Shown here: one piece after another, positions 51,156 to 59,683 of the stretch | Position numbering within the stretch: the stretch's first letter is position 1 | Layout: each line of letters opens with the position of its first letter | DNA from: Actinoplanes solisilvae | Lineage (GTDB): Bacteria; Actinomycetota; Actinomycetes; Mycobacteriales; Micromonosporaceae | DNA length: 64,000 nt | Assembly: GCF_003999975.1 (NCBI RefSeq) | Contig: NZ_RJAC01000007.1 | Location: forward strand, 1-64,000 | Reading direction: 5' to 3' | Program-made: the position numbers and the translations under genes | The notes under the pieces: model-generated | The model's input: only the letters and a program-made list of their open reading frames with translations | Told to the model about the DNA's origin: nothing | Database searches by the model: none

Positions 51156-52517
51156 ATGCAGAGTTATGACGTGGTGGTGATCGGAGCCGGGCCCGGCGGA
51201 GAGGTCGCCGCCGGGCGCCTGGCCGAGGCCGGTCTGAGCGTGGCGATAGTCGAGGGTGATCTGGTCGGCGGGGAGTGCTCCTTCTATGCGTGCATCCCCT
51301 CCAAGGCGCTGCTGCGCCCCGGCGAGCTGGTCGAGGAGGCCAAGCACGTTCCCGGCGCGGCCCAGGCGGTCAGCGGCAAGCTCGACGTCGCCGCGGTGCT
51401 GGCCCGCCGTGACGAGCTGATCGGCCACCTCGACGACGCCGGTCAGGTTCCCTGGCTCACCGACCGCGGCATCACCCTGGTGCGCGGCTGGGGCCGGCTC
51501 GTGGGGGAGCGGCAGGTCGCGGTCGGCGACGAGGTCCTCGAGGCGCGTAAGGCGGTCATCCTCGCCGGTGGCACCCGGGCCGCGCTGCCCGACATCGAGG
51601 GCCTGGCCGAGGTCAACCCGTGGACCAACCGCGAGGCCACCACCGCGGGGCAGATCCCGGCGTCGCTCGTGGTGATCGGCGCGGGCGTCGTCGGCACCGA
51701 GATGACCCAGGCGTACGCCTCCCTGGGCGCGCGCGTCACCCTGGTGGCCGGGCGTGCCGTGCTGCCCCGCGAGGAAGACTTCGCCGGCGAGCAGGTCGCC
51801 GCGCACCTGCGCGAGCAGGGTGTCGACGTGCGCGTCGGGCACCGGCCCCGATCCGTACGCCGGGACGAGGCCGGGGTGACGGTGACCCTGACCGACGGCA
51901 GCAGCGTGACCGCCGACGAGATCCTGGTGGCCACCGGCCGCACGCCGCAGGCGGTCGACATGGGCCTCGAGGTAGTGGGCCTCAAGCCCGAGGGGTTCGT
52001 CGAGGTCGACGAGCACATGCGCGCGCCCGGTCTCGACTGGCTCTACGTGATCGGTGACCTCAACGGCCGCGCCCTCTACACCCACATGGCCAAATATCAG
52101 GCCGCGATCGCCTCGGGCGAGATCCTCGGCAAGCCGATGGTCGCCGACCACCTGGCCGACGGCCCCGGCTCGCCGCGCGTGATCTTCACGTCGCCGCAGG
52201 TCGCCGCCGTCGGCCACACCACCGCGACGGCCGCCGCGGCCGGGCTCGCCGTACGCGTGGTCGACATCGGCACCGAGGCCAACGCGGGCGGCTCGTACTC
52301 GGGCGGAACCGTCGGCACGGTCCGTTTCCTGGTCGACGAGAAGCGCGGCGTCCTGGTCGGCGTCACCTTCACGGGCACGGCGGTGGCCGAGTTCCTGCAG
52401 GCCGCCACGATCGCGATCGTCGGCGAGGTGCCGCTCACCCGCCTGCGTCACGCGATCCCGTCGTTCCCGACCCGCAGCGAGATCTGGCTCTACCTGTTCA
52501 ACGCTCTCGGCATCTAG
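51156..52517 (+). CDS. FAD/NAD(P)-dependent disulphide oxidoreductase
   Basis: 453 residues. FAD-binding GAGPGGEVAAGRLAEAG, redox-active pair C41/C46 (GGECSFYACIPSK), NAD(P)-binding GAGVVGTEMTQAYASLG, LYVIGDLNG, and a dimerisation domain with FTSPQVAAVG. The canonical His-Pro-Glu catalytic segment near the C-terminus is not evident (HAIPSFPTRSE instead), so it may reduce something other than lipoamide or glutathione; mercuric-reductase-like relatives vary here. Confidence 0.88.
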   Translation: MQSYDVVVIGAGPGGEVAAGRLAEAGLSVAIVEGDLVGGECSFYACIPSKALLRPGELVEEAKHVPGAAQAVSGKLDVAAVLARRDELIGHLDDAGQVPWLTDRGITLVRGWGRLVGERQVAVGDEVLEARKAVILAGGTRAALPDIEGLAEVNPWTNREATTAGQIPASLVVIGAGVVGTEMTQAYASLGARVTLVAGRAVLPREEDFAGEQVAAHLREQGVDVRVGHRPRSVRRDEAGVTVTLTDGSSVTADEILVATGRTPQAVDMGLEVVGLKPEGFVEVDEHMRAPGLDWLYVIGDLNGRALYTHMAKYQAAIASGEILGKPMVADHLADGPGSPRVIFTSPQVAAVGHTTATAAAAGLAVRVVDIGTEANAGGSYSGGTVGTVRFLVDEKRGVLVGVTFTGTAVAEFLQAATIAIVGEVPLTRLRHAIPSFPTRSEIWLYLFNALGI

Positions 52518-53278
52518 TTCGGCGGCTGGTCGTCGTACTGCCCGGACGGGCCGTGGTACAGGGTTCCGTCCGGGTAGGGCCACGGGTTGGTCGTGCAGCC
52601 GTGCATGCCGAGCGTCTGCTGCTGCATCACCGGCGCCGGTCGGCCCTTGGCCGGGCACTTCTCGTGGCCGTGCCCGAGCCGGTGCCCGACCTCGTGGTTG
52701 ACCATGTATTCGCGGTAGCGCGCCAGGTCACCCTTGTAGAACGGCACCCCACCGGCCCAGCGGGCGACGTTGAGCACCACGCTGGCCCCGTTGCGGCACG
52801 ACGTGTAGCCGTCCGCGACGTCGCCGCACAGCTTGTCGCGGGTGACCGGCGTGGCCAGGTAGAGCGTGAAGTCGTACGCCTGACCGGGCCCGACCCGGCG
52901 GAAGCGCCAGTTGTCGCCGGCGGTCCAGCCGTGCGGGTCGGCCAGCGTCGCGGCGGCCGCGGCGGCGAACCCCTCCGGCGTGACGCCCGTAATGTCCCGT
53001 TCGACGGCCACGCGGTAGCGCATCAGCCGCCCACTGTGCCCAGCCGTGGCCGTGCCCGCCGGGGCGACCCGCCAGCGACCGCCGCCCTTCTCCGGAAACG
53101 TGATCTTGACCGGCGGCTTGGTGGTCGCCCGCGCGGTGGTGACCGGCGCCGGGGCGTCAGCGCTCGGCGCGAGCCACTCCGGCGACGGCGGGTCCGGGGC
53201 GGCCGCGTCGGTGCCACAGCCGCCCGTCAGAACCGCCGTGACCAACACCGCCGCGCAAAGGTACCTGCGAATCGTCAT
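52514..53278 (-). CDS. DUF3152 lipoprotein, metalloprotease-like
   Basis: 254 residues. Lipoprotein signal with lipobox LTGGC (Cys21). An Ala/Pro linker follows, then DUF3152 with the zincin-type motif NHEVGHRLGHGHEKC near residue 200 and paired Cys (LCGDVADGYTSC, QTLGMHGC). The HExGHxxGHxH pattern indicates a secreted zinc peptidase fold. Its stop and that of the oxidoreductase share CTAG. Confidence 0.85.
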   Translation of the reverse strand: MTIRRYLCAAVLVTAVLTGGCGTDAAAPDPPSPEWLAPSADAPAPVTTARATTKPPVKITFPEKGGGRWRVAPAGTATAGHSGRLMRYRVAVERDITGVTPEGFAAAAAATLADPHGWTAGDNWRFRRVGPGQAYDFTLYLATPVTRDKLCGDVADGYTSCRNGASVVLNVARWAGGVPFYKGDLARYREYMVNHEVGHRLGHGHEKCPAKGRPAPVMQQQTLGMHGCTTNPWPYPDGTLYHGPSGQYDDQPPN

Positions 53279-53329
53279 GCATCCCTCCGACCGAGATGAC
53301 GATCGCTGGTAGGGGTTCCGGTTGCGTCC

Positions 53330-54802
53330 TTACCGGAAAATCACTCCGCCGATCCTAAGGACGGGCCATCGCTCCAGGTCGGACAACATTCGCCGATCGT
53401 GCGTGGCGATGATCACTGTCGCCGCGGCGGAGGGCAGGGCCGCGGTCAGCTCATCCACGAGCGTCGCCGAGAGGTGGTTGGTCGGCTCGTCGAGAATCAG
53501 CACGTCGGGCCGCGCGGCGAGGATCTCCTCCAGATGACGGCGACGCTGCTGACCGGGCGACAGGCGGGCTGCCGCGCTCAGCTCCTCCTGCGCGAGGTAA
53601 CCGACACGGGCGTCACCCAGACGCCGCACGGTTCCACTCGACGGAGTGAGCACGCCGGCCAGCACCGACAGCAACGTCGACTTGCCGGCGCCGTTCGGGC
53701 CGGTGACCAGCAAGCGATCGCCGCCCTCAAGACGTACGGAGACGGGTTCGGACAGACGGCCGGTGACCGTGACGTCCTGGGCGTCGAGCAGCGGCGCGCC
53801 CGCCCGGGTGTCGCTCGGCGGCCACCGCAGCGGACGAGGCGGGGGCGGCAGGGTCACCCGGTGCGCGGCCAGGGCCTCCTGCCGGCGTCGCAGCGCCTGC
53901 ACGACACCCGGCGCGCGGGTCTGCCGCTTGTGCTTGCCGGTGCCCTTGTCGGGCCGCCATCCGGTGGTGAGCCGCCCGCGGGCCTCGTCGACCGCGCCGG
54001 CCAGCCGACGGTGCTCGGCCTGCTGGGCGTCGTACACCTGCTGCTTGCGCTCCCGGTCACGCGCCCGGCCCTCCTGCCAGCCCGCATAGCCGCCGGCGTA
54101 CAGGCGAGGCTCGTCGTCGAGGTCGAGGAACTCCTCGGCCACGTCGTTCAGCAGCGCCCGGTCGTGGGTGACGACCAGCACCCCACCGTCGTGCTGCCGC
54201 AGCCGCTCGGTGAGGAACGCCAGCCCGGCCGCGTCCAGGTGGTTGGTCGGCTCGTCCAGCAGCAACAGGTCGTAGACCGCGCCGAGCACGCAGGCCAGGC
54301 GTACGCGATAGCGCTGACCGACCGACAGTGTCGCGAGCCGCCGGTTCCGGTCGGTGCACGCGCCCAGCGCCTCCAGGGCCACGTCGACGCGACGCTCGGC
54401 ATCCCAGGCGTCGAGCCGGGTGGCCAGGTCCAAGGCCAGGGCGTACGTCTCCGGAGCGCTCTCGACCGTCTCGAGCGCGGCGTCCAGCATCTCGAGCGCG
54501 CGTTGCGCCGGCCGGATCGCGTCGGCGACCAGCGTGGCCACGGTCGCGTCGCCCCCCGGCTCGAGCTCCTGCTCGGCGACGCCGAGGGTGCCGGCGCGGT
54601 GCACGGTGCCCTGGTCGGGTTCGGTCAGGCCGGCCAGCACGCGCAGCAGGGTCGTCTTGCCGCTGCCGTTCTGCCCGACGACCGCCAGCCGGGACTTGGC
54701 GGACACGGTGACGGAGAGGTTGTCGAGGACGACGCGGTCACCGCGCACGACGCGCACGGCTTCCGCCCGTACATGGGCAGTGGTCTTCTCAAGGATGTTC
54801 AC
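53330..54802 (-). CDS. ABC-F family ATPase (ribosome-protection type)
   Basis: 490 residues from GTG 54802. Two ABC domains and no membrane segments: Walker A GQNGSGKT and GPNGAGKS, signatures LSVGQR and LSPGQQ, Walker B LLLLDEPTNHLD and VLILDEPTNHLS. The inter-domain linker (about 235-330) is long and basic (RKQQVYDAQQAEHRRLAGAVDEAR), as in antibiotic-resistance ABC-F proteins that reach into the ribosome. A candidate leader peptide lies upstream, suggesting drug-induced attenuation. Confidence 0.88.
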   Translation of the reverse strand: MNILEKTTAHVRAEAVRVVRGDRVVLDNLSVTVSAKSRLAVVGQNGSGKTTLLRVLAGLTEPDQGTVHRAGTLGVAEQELEPGGDATVATLVADAIRPAQRALEMLDAALETVESAPETYALALDLATRLDAWDAERRVDVALEALGACTDRNRRLATLSVGQRYRVRLACVLGAVYDLLLLDEPTNHLDAAGLAFLTERLRQHDGGVLVVTHDRALLNDVAEEFLDLDDEPRLYAGGYAGWQEGRARDRERKQQVYDAQQAEHRRLAGAVDEARGRLTTGWRPDKGTGKHKRQTRAPGVVQALRRRQEALAAHRVTLPPPPRPLRWPPSDTRAGAPLLDAQDVTVTGRLSEPVSVRLEGGDRLLVTGPNGAGKSTLLSVLAGVLTPSSGTVRRLGDARVGYLAQEELSAAARLSPGQQRRRHLEEILAARPDVLILDEPTNHLSATLVDELTAALPSAAATVIIATHDRRMLSDLERWPVLRIGGVIFR

Positions 54803-54870
54803 GGGATCTGCTCTCAGCTCGTCTGGGAGCCGGGGCAGCGCAAAGGGGCACCGCCCGGCGGGAACGCCAG

Positions 54871-54926
54871 GACGGCGGAGCATGCCGCCGTCAGCGGCTG
54901 GAGCGCGTCCTCATGAACATGAACAT
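54871..54926 (-). promoter_or_regulatory. Candidate leader peptide and hairpin upstream of the ABC-F gene
   Basis: On the minus strand an 11-codon ORF, MFMFMRTRSSR-stop, runs 54926-54891. It is immediately followed by the hairpin GACGGCGG-CATGCT-CCGCCGTC (54892-54871). Such leader-plus-hairpin arrangements regulate ABC-F resistance genes by ribosome stalling. The TACGGT seven bases before the ATG could be the -10 box of a leaderless transcript. Not proven. Confidence 0.4.
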
Positions 54927-55065
54927 GCGCAGAACCGTATCGGCCGGTCGCTACGAGCGCATCCGAGATACCGCCCGGTTAGCTAAGACACAGCTCAGGG
55001 GCTGAACGAATGAATCGCGAGGCCGTCACGTTGGGGAGGGCAGAGTACAGAAGGAAGTTATTAAA

Positions 55066-56655
55066 ATGAAGCTTCACGCCGCGCTCGCGCGCGCTCTGGC
55101 CGGCTACCGGGTCGGCACCATGTTCGGCCTGATCGGCGACGCGAACCTGTTCATGGTGCACAGCTTCGTGCACGATCACGACGGGCATTACGTCGGCGCC
55201 GCTCACGAGGCCGGGGCGACGTTCATGGCCTTCGGCTACGCGGAACGAACCGGCAAGCTGGGCGTGGTGACCGTCACCCACGGGCCGGCGCTGACCAACA
55301 CGCTGACCGGGCTGGTCGAGGCCGTTCGCGCCCGCACGCCGATGCTGCTCATCGCCGGCGACACCGCCACCCGCAGCCGCACCAACATCCAGGACATCGC
55401 TCAGCGTGACGTCGTGCTGCCCACCGGGGCCGGGTTCGAGCAGGCCCGTACGCCCGACAGCGCACTCGACGATCTGGCCCTGGCCATCCGTCGCGCGCTC
55501 GTCGAACGGCGCCCGGTCGTGTTCAACGTGCCGTCCGACTTCATGGCCGCCGACGTCGAATACCGCGAGGTGCCGCTGCGGCTGCCGCGCGCGCAGAAGG
55601 CGTACCCGGACCCGGCCGCCGTGCGCCGCGCGGTCGACCGCATCACCGCGTCACGCCGCCCGGTCGTGCTGGCCGGGCGCGGAGCCATCGACTCGCGCGA
55701 CGCCGTGCTGCGCCTGGCCGAGCGGATCGGCGCGCCCGTCGCGACCACGCTCAAGGCCCGCGACCTGTTCCGCGGCGAGCCCTACACGCTGGGCATCGCG
55801 GGCAGCGTCGGCGACCCGGCCGCCCAGGAGGTCATCGACTCCTCCGACCTGATCATCAGCTTCGGCGCCGGGCTCAACGCCTACACGACCCGCAACGGCG
55901 CGCTGCTCGCCGGCGGTCGCGTGCTGGCCGTCGACAACGACCTCGAAACGCTGCCCGAGCTGGTCGGCGACTCCGGGGCGGCGGCCAACGCGCTCGTCGA
56001 CGCCCTCGACGACCGCGGGGTCGCCTCGCGCGGCTTCCGGGCCACGATCCCGCCGTTGGTTGTCGAGGCAGCCGACCGCCCGCAGACCGCGCCCGGCACG
56101 GTCGACGTCGGGGCCGCGCTGCGCCTGCTCGACGACCTCCTGCCCGCCGACCGCACCCTGGTCAGCGACGGCGGCCGTTTCATGATGGAGGGGTTCCGCC
56201 ACCTCACGGTCACCGACCCGCGCCACTTCGTGCTGCCGGCCAACTTCGGCTCGATCGGTCTGGGCATGGGTGCCGCCATCGGGGCCGCGGCAGCCGACCC
56301 CTCCCGTACGACCGTGATGGTCAGCGGCGACGGCGGGTTCATGCACGGCGGCGTGGCCGAGTTCAGCACCGCCGTCCGCGAAGGTCTCGACCTGATCGTG
56401 GTCGTCTGCAACGACGGCGGCTACGGCGCCGAGCACATCCAGTTCGTGCGGCGCGGCCTCGACCCGGCGTTGTCGCTGTTCGCGTGGCCCGACCTGGCCG
56501 AGATCGCCGAGGCCCACGGCGGCGAGGGCTTCACCGTCCGTAACCAGGACGACCTCGACCACCTGGCCAAGGTGATCGCCAACCGCCGCCGCCCCCTGCT
56601 GATCGACCTGCGCCTGGACGTCGACCACATCGCGCCCATGCCGTCCAACAGCTGA
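55066..56655 (+). CDS. Thiamine-diphosphate-dependent enzyme (acetolactate synthase-like)
   Basis: 529 residues; AAGGAAG upstream of ATG 55066. Pyrimidine-binding domain with catalytic Glu (GAAHEAGATFMAFGYA), central domain (VLAGRGAIDSRDAVLRLAERIGAP), and ThDP domain with GDGGFMHGGVAEFSTAVREGLDLIVVVCNDGGYG (GDG...N motif). Related to benzoylformate decarboxylase, sulfoacetaldehyde acetyltransferase and AHAS-like proteins. No ilvN neighbour, so not a standard acetolactate synthase. Substrate unknown. Confidence 0.88.
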   Translation: MKLHAALARALAGYRVGTMFGLIGDANLFMVHSFVHDHDGHYVGAAHEAGATFMAFGYAERTGKLGVVTVTHGPALTNTLTGLVEAVRARTPMLLIAGDTATRSRTNIQDIAQRDVVLPTGAGFEQARTPDSALDDLALAIRRALVERRPVVFNVPSDFMAADVEYREVPLRLPRAQKAYPDPAAVRRAVDRITASRRPVVLAGRGAIDSRDAVLRLAERIGAPVATTLKARDLFRGEPYTLGIAGSVGDPAAQEVIDSSDLIISFGAGLNAYTTRNGALLAGGRVLAVDNDLETLPELVGDSGAAANALVDALDDRGVASRGFRATIPPLVVEAADRPQTAPGTVDVGAALRLLDDLLPADRTLVSDGGRFMMEGFRHLTVTDPRHFVLPANFGSIGLGMGAAIGAAAADPSRTTVMVSGDGGFMHGGVAEFSTAVREGLDLIVVVCNDGGYGAEHIQFVRRGLDPALSLFAWPDLAEIAEAHGGEGFTVRNQDDLDHLAKVIANRRRPLLIDLRLDVDHIAPMPSNS

Positions 56656-56702
56656 CCCCTCTCGGGATCGCGGTTCGGCCTGATCGTCACTATCGTCGCG
56701 GC

Positions 56703-57218
56703 ATGGCCTCGCTGATTCTGCCGACGACACGGCTGCACGCGGCGTTCCTGGACTGCCGGGACGAGTGGGGCCCGGGGGTGCACGAGGACGGCTTCGGGAT
56801 GACCCCCTCCGACGAGGTGGACTCGCCCGAGGGCTTCGCCGCCTGGGTGAGCGAGCGCACCCGCTACGTTCACCCGGCCGGCACGCCCTGCCCCGCCGAA
56901 CCACACGGCTCGCCGCGATGGATCGTCGAGGACGAGCGCGTGCTCGGCGGCATCGCTCTACGGCACAAGTTCGACGACAGAACCGGCCACATCGGGTACG
57001 GGCTCCGGCCGTCCGCCCGCGGCCGGGGCCTGATGGCGTGGGCACTGGGGCAGATGCTCGACGAGGCCCGCGCGCTCGGCGTCGGCCGCCTGCTCATGCT
57101 CTGCCACGCGAACAACCTCGCCTCGGCCCGCACGATCGAACGCAACGGCGGCATCCTCGAGGACATCCGTCTCAGCAGCGCCGGCCCGATGCGCCGCTAC
57201 TGGATCAACGCGGCCTGA
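56703..57218 (+). CDS. GNAT-family acetyltransferase
   Basis: 171 residues. LPTTRLHAAFLDCRDEWGPGVHEDG followed by IGYGLRPSARGRGLMAWALGQMLDEARALG (acetyl-CoA loop) and HANNLASARTIERNGGILED. The pattern is that of predicted acetyltransferases acting on small molecules or proteins. Its stop overlaps the next ATG by 1 nt (TGATG), so it is coupled to the HAD hydrolase. Confidence 0.86.
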   Translation: MASLILPTTRLHAAFLDCRDEWGPGVHEDGFGMTPSDEVDSPEGFAAWVSERTRYVHPAGTPCPAEPHGSPRWIVEDERVLGGIALRHKFDDRTGHIGYGLRPSARGRGLMAWALGQMLDEARALGVGRLLMLCHANNLASARTIERNGGILEDIRLSSAGPMRRYWINAA

Positions 57219-57910
57219 TGCTCTCCGCCGTAGTCTTCGACCTCGACGACACCCTGGTCGACCAGCGCACCGCGGCCCGGCGCGCGGTGGTTTCCTGGGC
57301 GAGGTCGCTCGGGCTGCCCGACGACGGAGTCGCCCAGCGCTGGAAGGACACTTCCGACCGCCAGTACGCCCGCTACCAGCGACGCGAGATCACCTTCAAT
57401 GAGCAGCGGCGCTTCCGCGTACGGGAGCTTCTGGGCCTGACCCTCACCGACGCGGAAGCGGACGAGTTGTTCGCCGGCTATCTGACCCGTTACGAGGCCG
57501 GCTGGGCCGCCTTCGACGACGCTATCCCGGCGCTGCGGCAAACTCGGGCCGCCGGCCTGACCATCGCGATCCTCACCAACGGCGACGAAGCGCAGCAACT
57601 GCAGAAACTCGACCGCCTGGCCCTGCGCCCCGAGATCGACCTGATGATCGCCTCGTCCTCCCTGCCCGCCGGCAAACCCGACCCGCGAGCCTTCGAGCAC
57701 ACCATCGAGCGCCTGGGCGTCAACCCCGACGAAGCCCTGATGGTCGGCGACTCGTACGAGAAGGACTACCTGGGAGCGCGAGCCGCGGGCCTGCAGGCAG
57801 TGCTCCTGGACCGCGACGACGCCCACACCGTTCCCGAGGTGCCCCGAATCCGCTCCCTGCACGCCCTGGCCGACCTTCTCGTGGACGATGTCGTCACAAC
57901 GCCGCGATGA
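57218..57910 (+). CDS. HAD-family hydrolase (phosphatase)
   Basis: 230 residues. Motif I FDLDDTLVD with the nucleophile Asp, motif II ILTNGD, motif III Lys in PAGKPDPRAFEHTIERLGV, motif IV VGDSYEKDYLGARAAG. The type C1 cap is between motifs I and II. Complete active site, general phosphatase activity expected. Overlaps the 3' end of the convergent TPR gene by 17 bp. Confidence 0.9.
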   Translation: MLSAVVFDLDDTLVDQRTAARRAVVSWARSLGLPDDGVAQRWKDTSDRQYARYQRREITFNEQRRFRVRELLGLTLTDAEADELFAGYLTRYEAGWAAFDDAIPALRQTRAAGLTIAILTNGDEAQQLQKLDRLALRPEIDLMIASSSLPAGKPDPRAFEHTIERLGVNPDEALMVGDSYEKDYLGARAAGLQAVLLDRDDAHTVPEVPRIRSLHALADLLVDDVVTTPR

Positions 57911-58856
57911 GGAGAACAAAGATGAACAGAACTACGAAGAACGCCATTATCCAGTAGTGAATATTCGAGCTCCGGTCTCGAGGAGCTGCCGGATCGTTAT
58001 CCGATGTGGAGGGTAGTGCTTCGGCCGTGACGGTGCTGGTCGCTGATTCGGTGGAAGCGGGCTCCGGATCCGGGGACAGCTTCTGTGCCGCCGCTCGGTC
58101 GCGTCCGGCATCGTCGGGTCTGTCCAGCAGGTCGTACACGTCCGCTCTGAGCAGCAGGAAATCAGGGACATCGGGGGCGAGCCGAACGGCGTGACCGTAG
58201 TCCTTGGAAGCGTTCTCGAGATCGTCCAGGTCTCGGTGGACATGCCCGCGCATCGCGTATGCCGTCTCATCCGGTAACACGGCAATCGCGGCGTTGACGT
58301 CGGTGAGTGCCTGATCCACGTCGCCGATCTGCCGGAGAATTCTCGCCCGGCCGAGCAGGGCTCTCTGGCGAATCTCCGGAGACGGGGATTGTGCAATGAT
58401 TGTATATTCTTGAATGGATTTGCCTGGCTTATTGGCATCGTCGAAGATATCTGCGCGAAGCATGTGGACCATCGTTTCGTCCAGGCCCAACTGCTCGGCG
58501 CGCTCCACGGCGTCGAGCGCGCCGTCGAATCGTCCCGTTCGCTGCCGTGCATCGGCCAGGGCCGCGTGCCCGTCCGCAATGTTCGGGTAGCGATCGACGA
58601 AGCTGGTCGCCTGGGCCAGGAAATGTCCATCGTCGTCGGACTGCGAGGCTTCCTCCAAGGCCGCCACCGCTCGCATCAGGCTCCGATCACTGGAATTGCG
58701 GGCCGCGGTCCGAAGTCCGGAGATCGCTGATCCGACAAGCCATCCGGCTGCGGTCGCCGCCCCTCCGACAATTGCACCGGCCGCCTCGTTCTCCCAGGTC
58801 GTGCGGTCGCGGTAGTGGCTGCCGCCAGGCAGGCGATCGTCTCTGTACAGGGGCAT
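57894..58856 (-). CDS. TPR protein with C-terminal membrane anchor
   Basis: 320 residues; GGGAGGG upstream of ATG 58856. N-terminal GAIVGGAATAAGWLVGSAISG could insert into membrane. About five TPR units span residues 60-255 (e.g. ADGHAALADARQRTGRFDGALDAVERAEQLG). The tail is Ser/Pro-rich and ends in a helix YWIMAFFVVLFIFVLLIAAL. Probably a tail-anchored scaffold. GC content is a little lower than in its neighbours. Confidence 0.78.
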   Translation of the reverse strand: MPLYRDDRLPGGSHYRDRTTWENEAAGAIVGGAATAAGWLVGSAISGLRTAARNSSDRSLMRAVAALEEASQSDDDGHFLAQATSFVDRYPNIADGHAALADARQRTGRFDGALDAVERAEQLGLDETMVHMLRADIFDDANKPGKSIQEYTIIAQSPSPEIRQRALLGRARILRQIGDVDQALTDVNAAIAVLPDETAYAMRGHVHRDLDDLENASKDYGHAVRLAPDVPDFLLLRADVYDLLDRPDDAGRDRAAAQKLSPDPEPASTESATSTVTAEALPSTSDNDPAAPRDRSSNIHYWIMAFFVVLFIFVLLIAAL

Positions 58857-59133
58857 GATCCCTCCCTTGTCGAGGTTCCCTCGTCCACTCTTCTCGGCGA
58901 AACGGACGACGGCAATCCATCATTGAGACGATAGGTGGAGCCCCACCGGAAAACGATCTCAAGCCATCCGAAAAGCGCGGCCACACCGCATTCGTGTCGA
59001 TCGAATAGTGCCGACGGAGATCGTTTCCAGGCTGGGTCGACCGTGATCCCGATGAGGGAGATCATTCGGCGTAATTACAATTTGTACGACGCCGCCGAAC
59101 GCGGCGGCGATCACGGCCACCGTTGTCCCCGGC
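58857..59133. other. Gene-free, lower-GC interval
   Basis: About 280 bp with clearly lower GC than its surroundings (for example AATTACAATTTGTACG near 59072) and no credible ORF on either strand. It holds the promoter of the TPR gene. Nothing else recognised. Confidence 0.4.
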
Positions 59134-59680
59134 CTATCGGGTACAGCCGACGACATCACCGATCAGATGCAGCGCTGAAGGCCGGCCGCCATCGCTGACC
59201 GGCTCAGCCCAGAAGCCGCTGCGCCCAACGGATCGACCGCCCAGGTCCACGCTGATCAGCGCGACCAGCAGGTCGTCCACCGTCACCGGCGCCGTGGGCA
59301 CCCGCAGCTCGCCCGGTGTTCCGGGGCGGGCCACGTTGAACACGGTCTGGAACGTCACCGGTGACGCGCCGACCGACTCCACGAAGATCGCGTCGCCCGA
59401 GGACCGATACGACCCGTTGACCTTCTGCGTGCCCGCCCCTCGCAGCCACGGATAGCGTTCCTGGGCGGCGTCGAGGGACCCGACCGACCCGGTGCTGACC
59501 GGCGCCGGGCTCGGCCTAGGTCACCGCGATGAAGCCGGGCTTGAGGTGACTGCGCGTGTCCAGCGGGACGATCCGGAAGGTGTTCCCCTCTTGCGGGTCG
59601 GGCGGCCGGGACCAGGTGACCCGTCCCAGCGGCTCGCTACACACGAGGGCGTCGGCCACGGTCGGCAGCTTCCACCGGAG
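59134..59680 (-). pseudogene. Truncated, frameshifted remnant of a secreted-type protein
   Basis: Two protein-like reading frames on the minus strand join end to end. The first (59680-59516) encodes WKLPTVADALVCSEPLGRV...LKPGFIAVT then TAG. The second opens in another frame at 59520 with PRPSPAPVSTGSVGS and continues YPWLRGAGTQKVNGSYRSSGDAIFVESV... to TGA at 59134. No start codon remains at the 5' side, next to the MFS gene end. A one-base shift would fuse them through a Pro/Ser linker. Parent family not recognised. Confidence 0.45.
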
Positions 59681-59683
59681 CCG

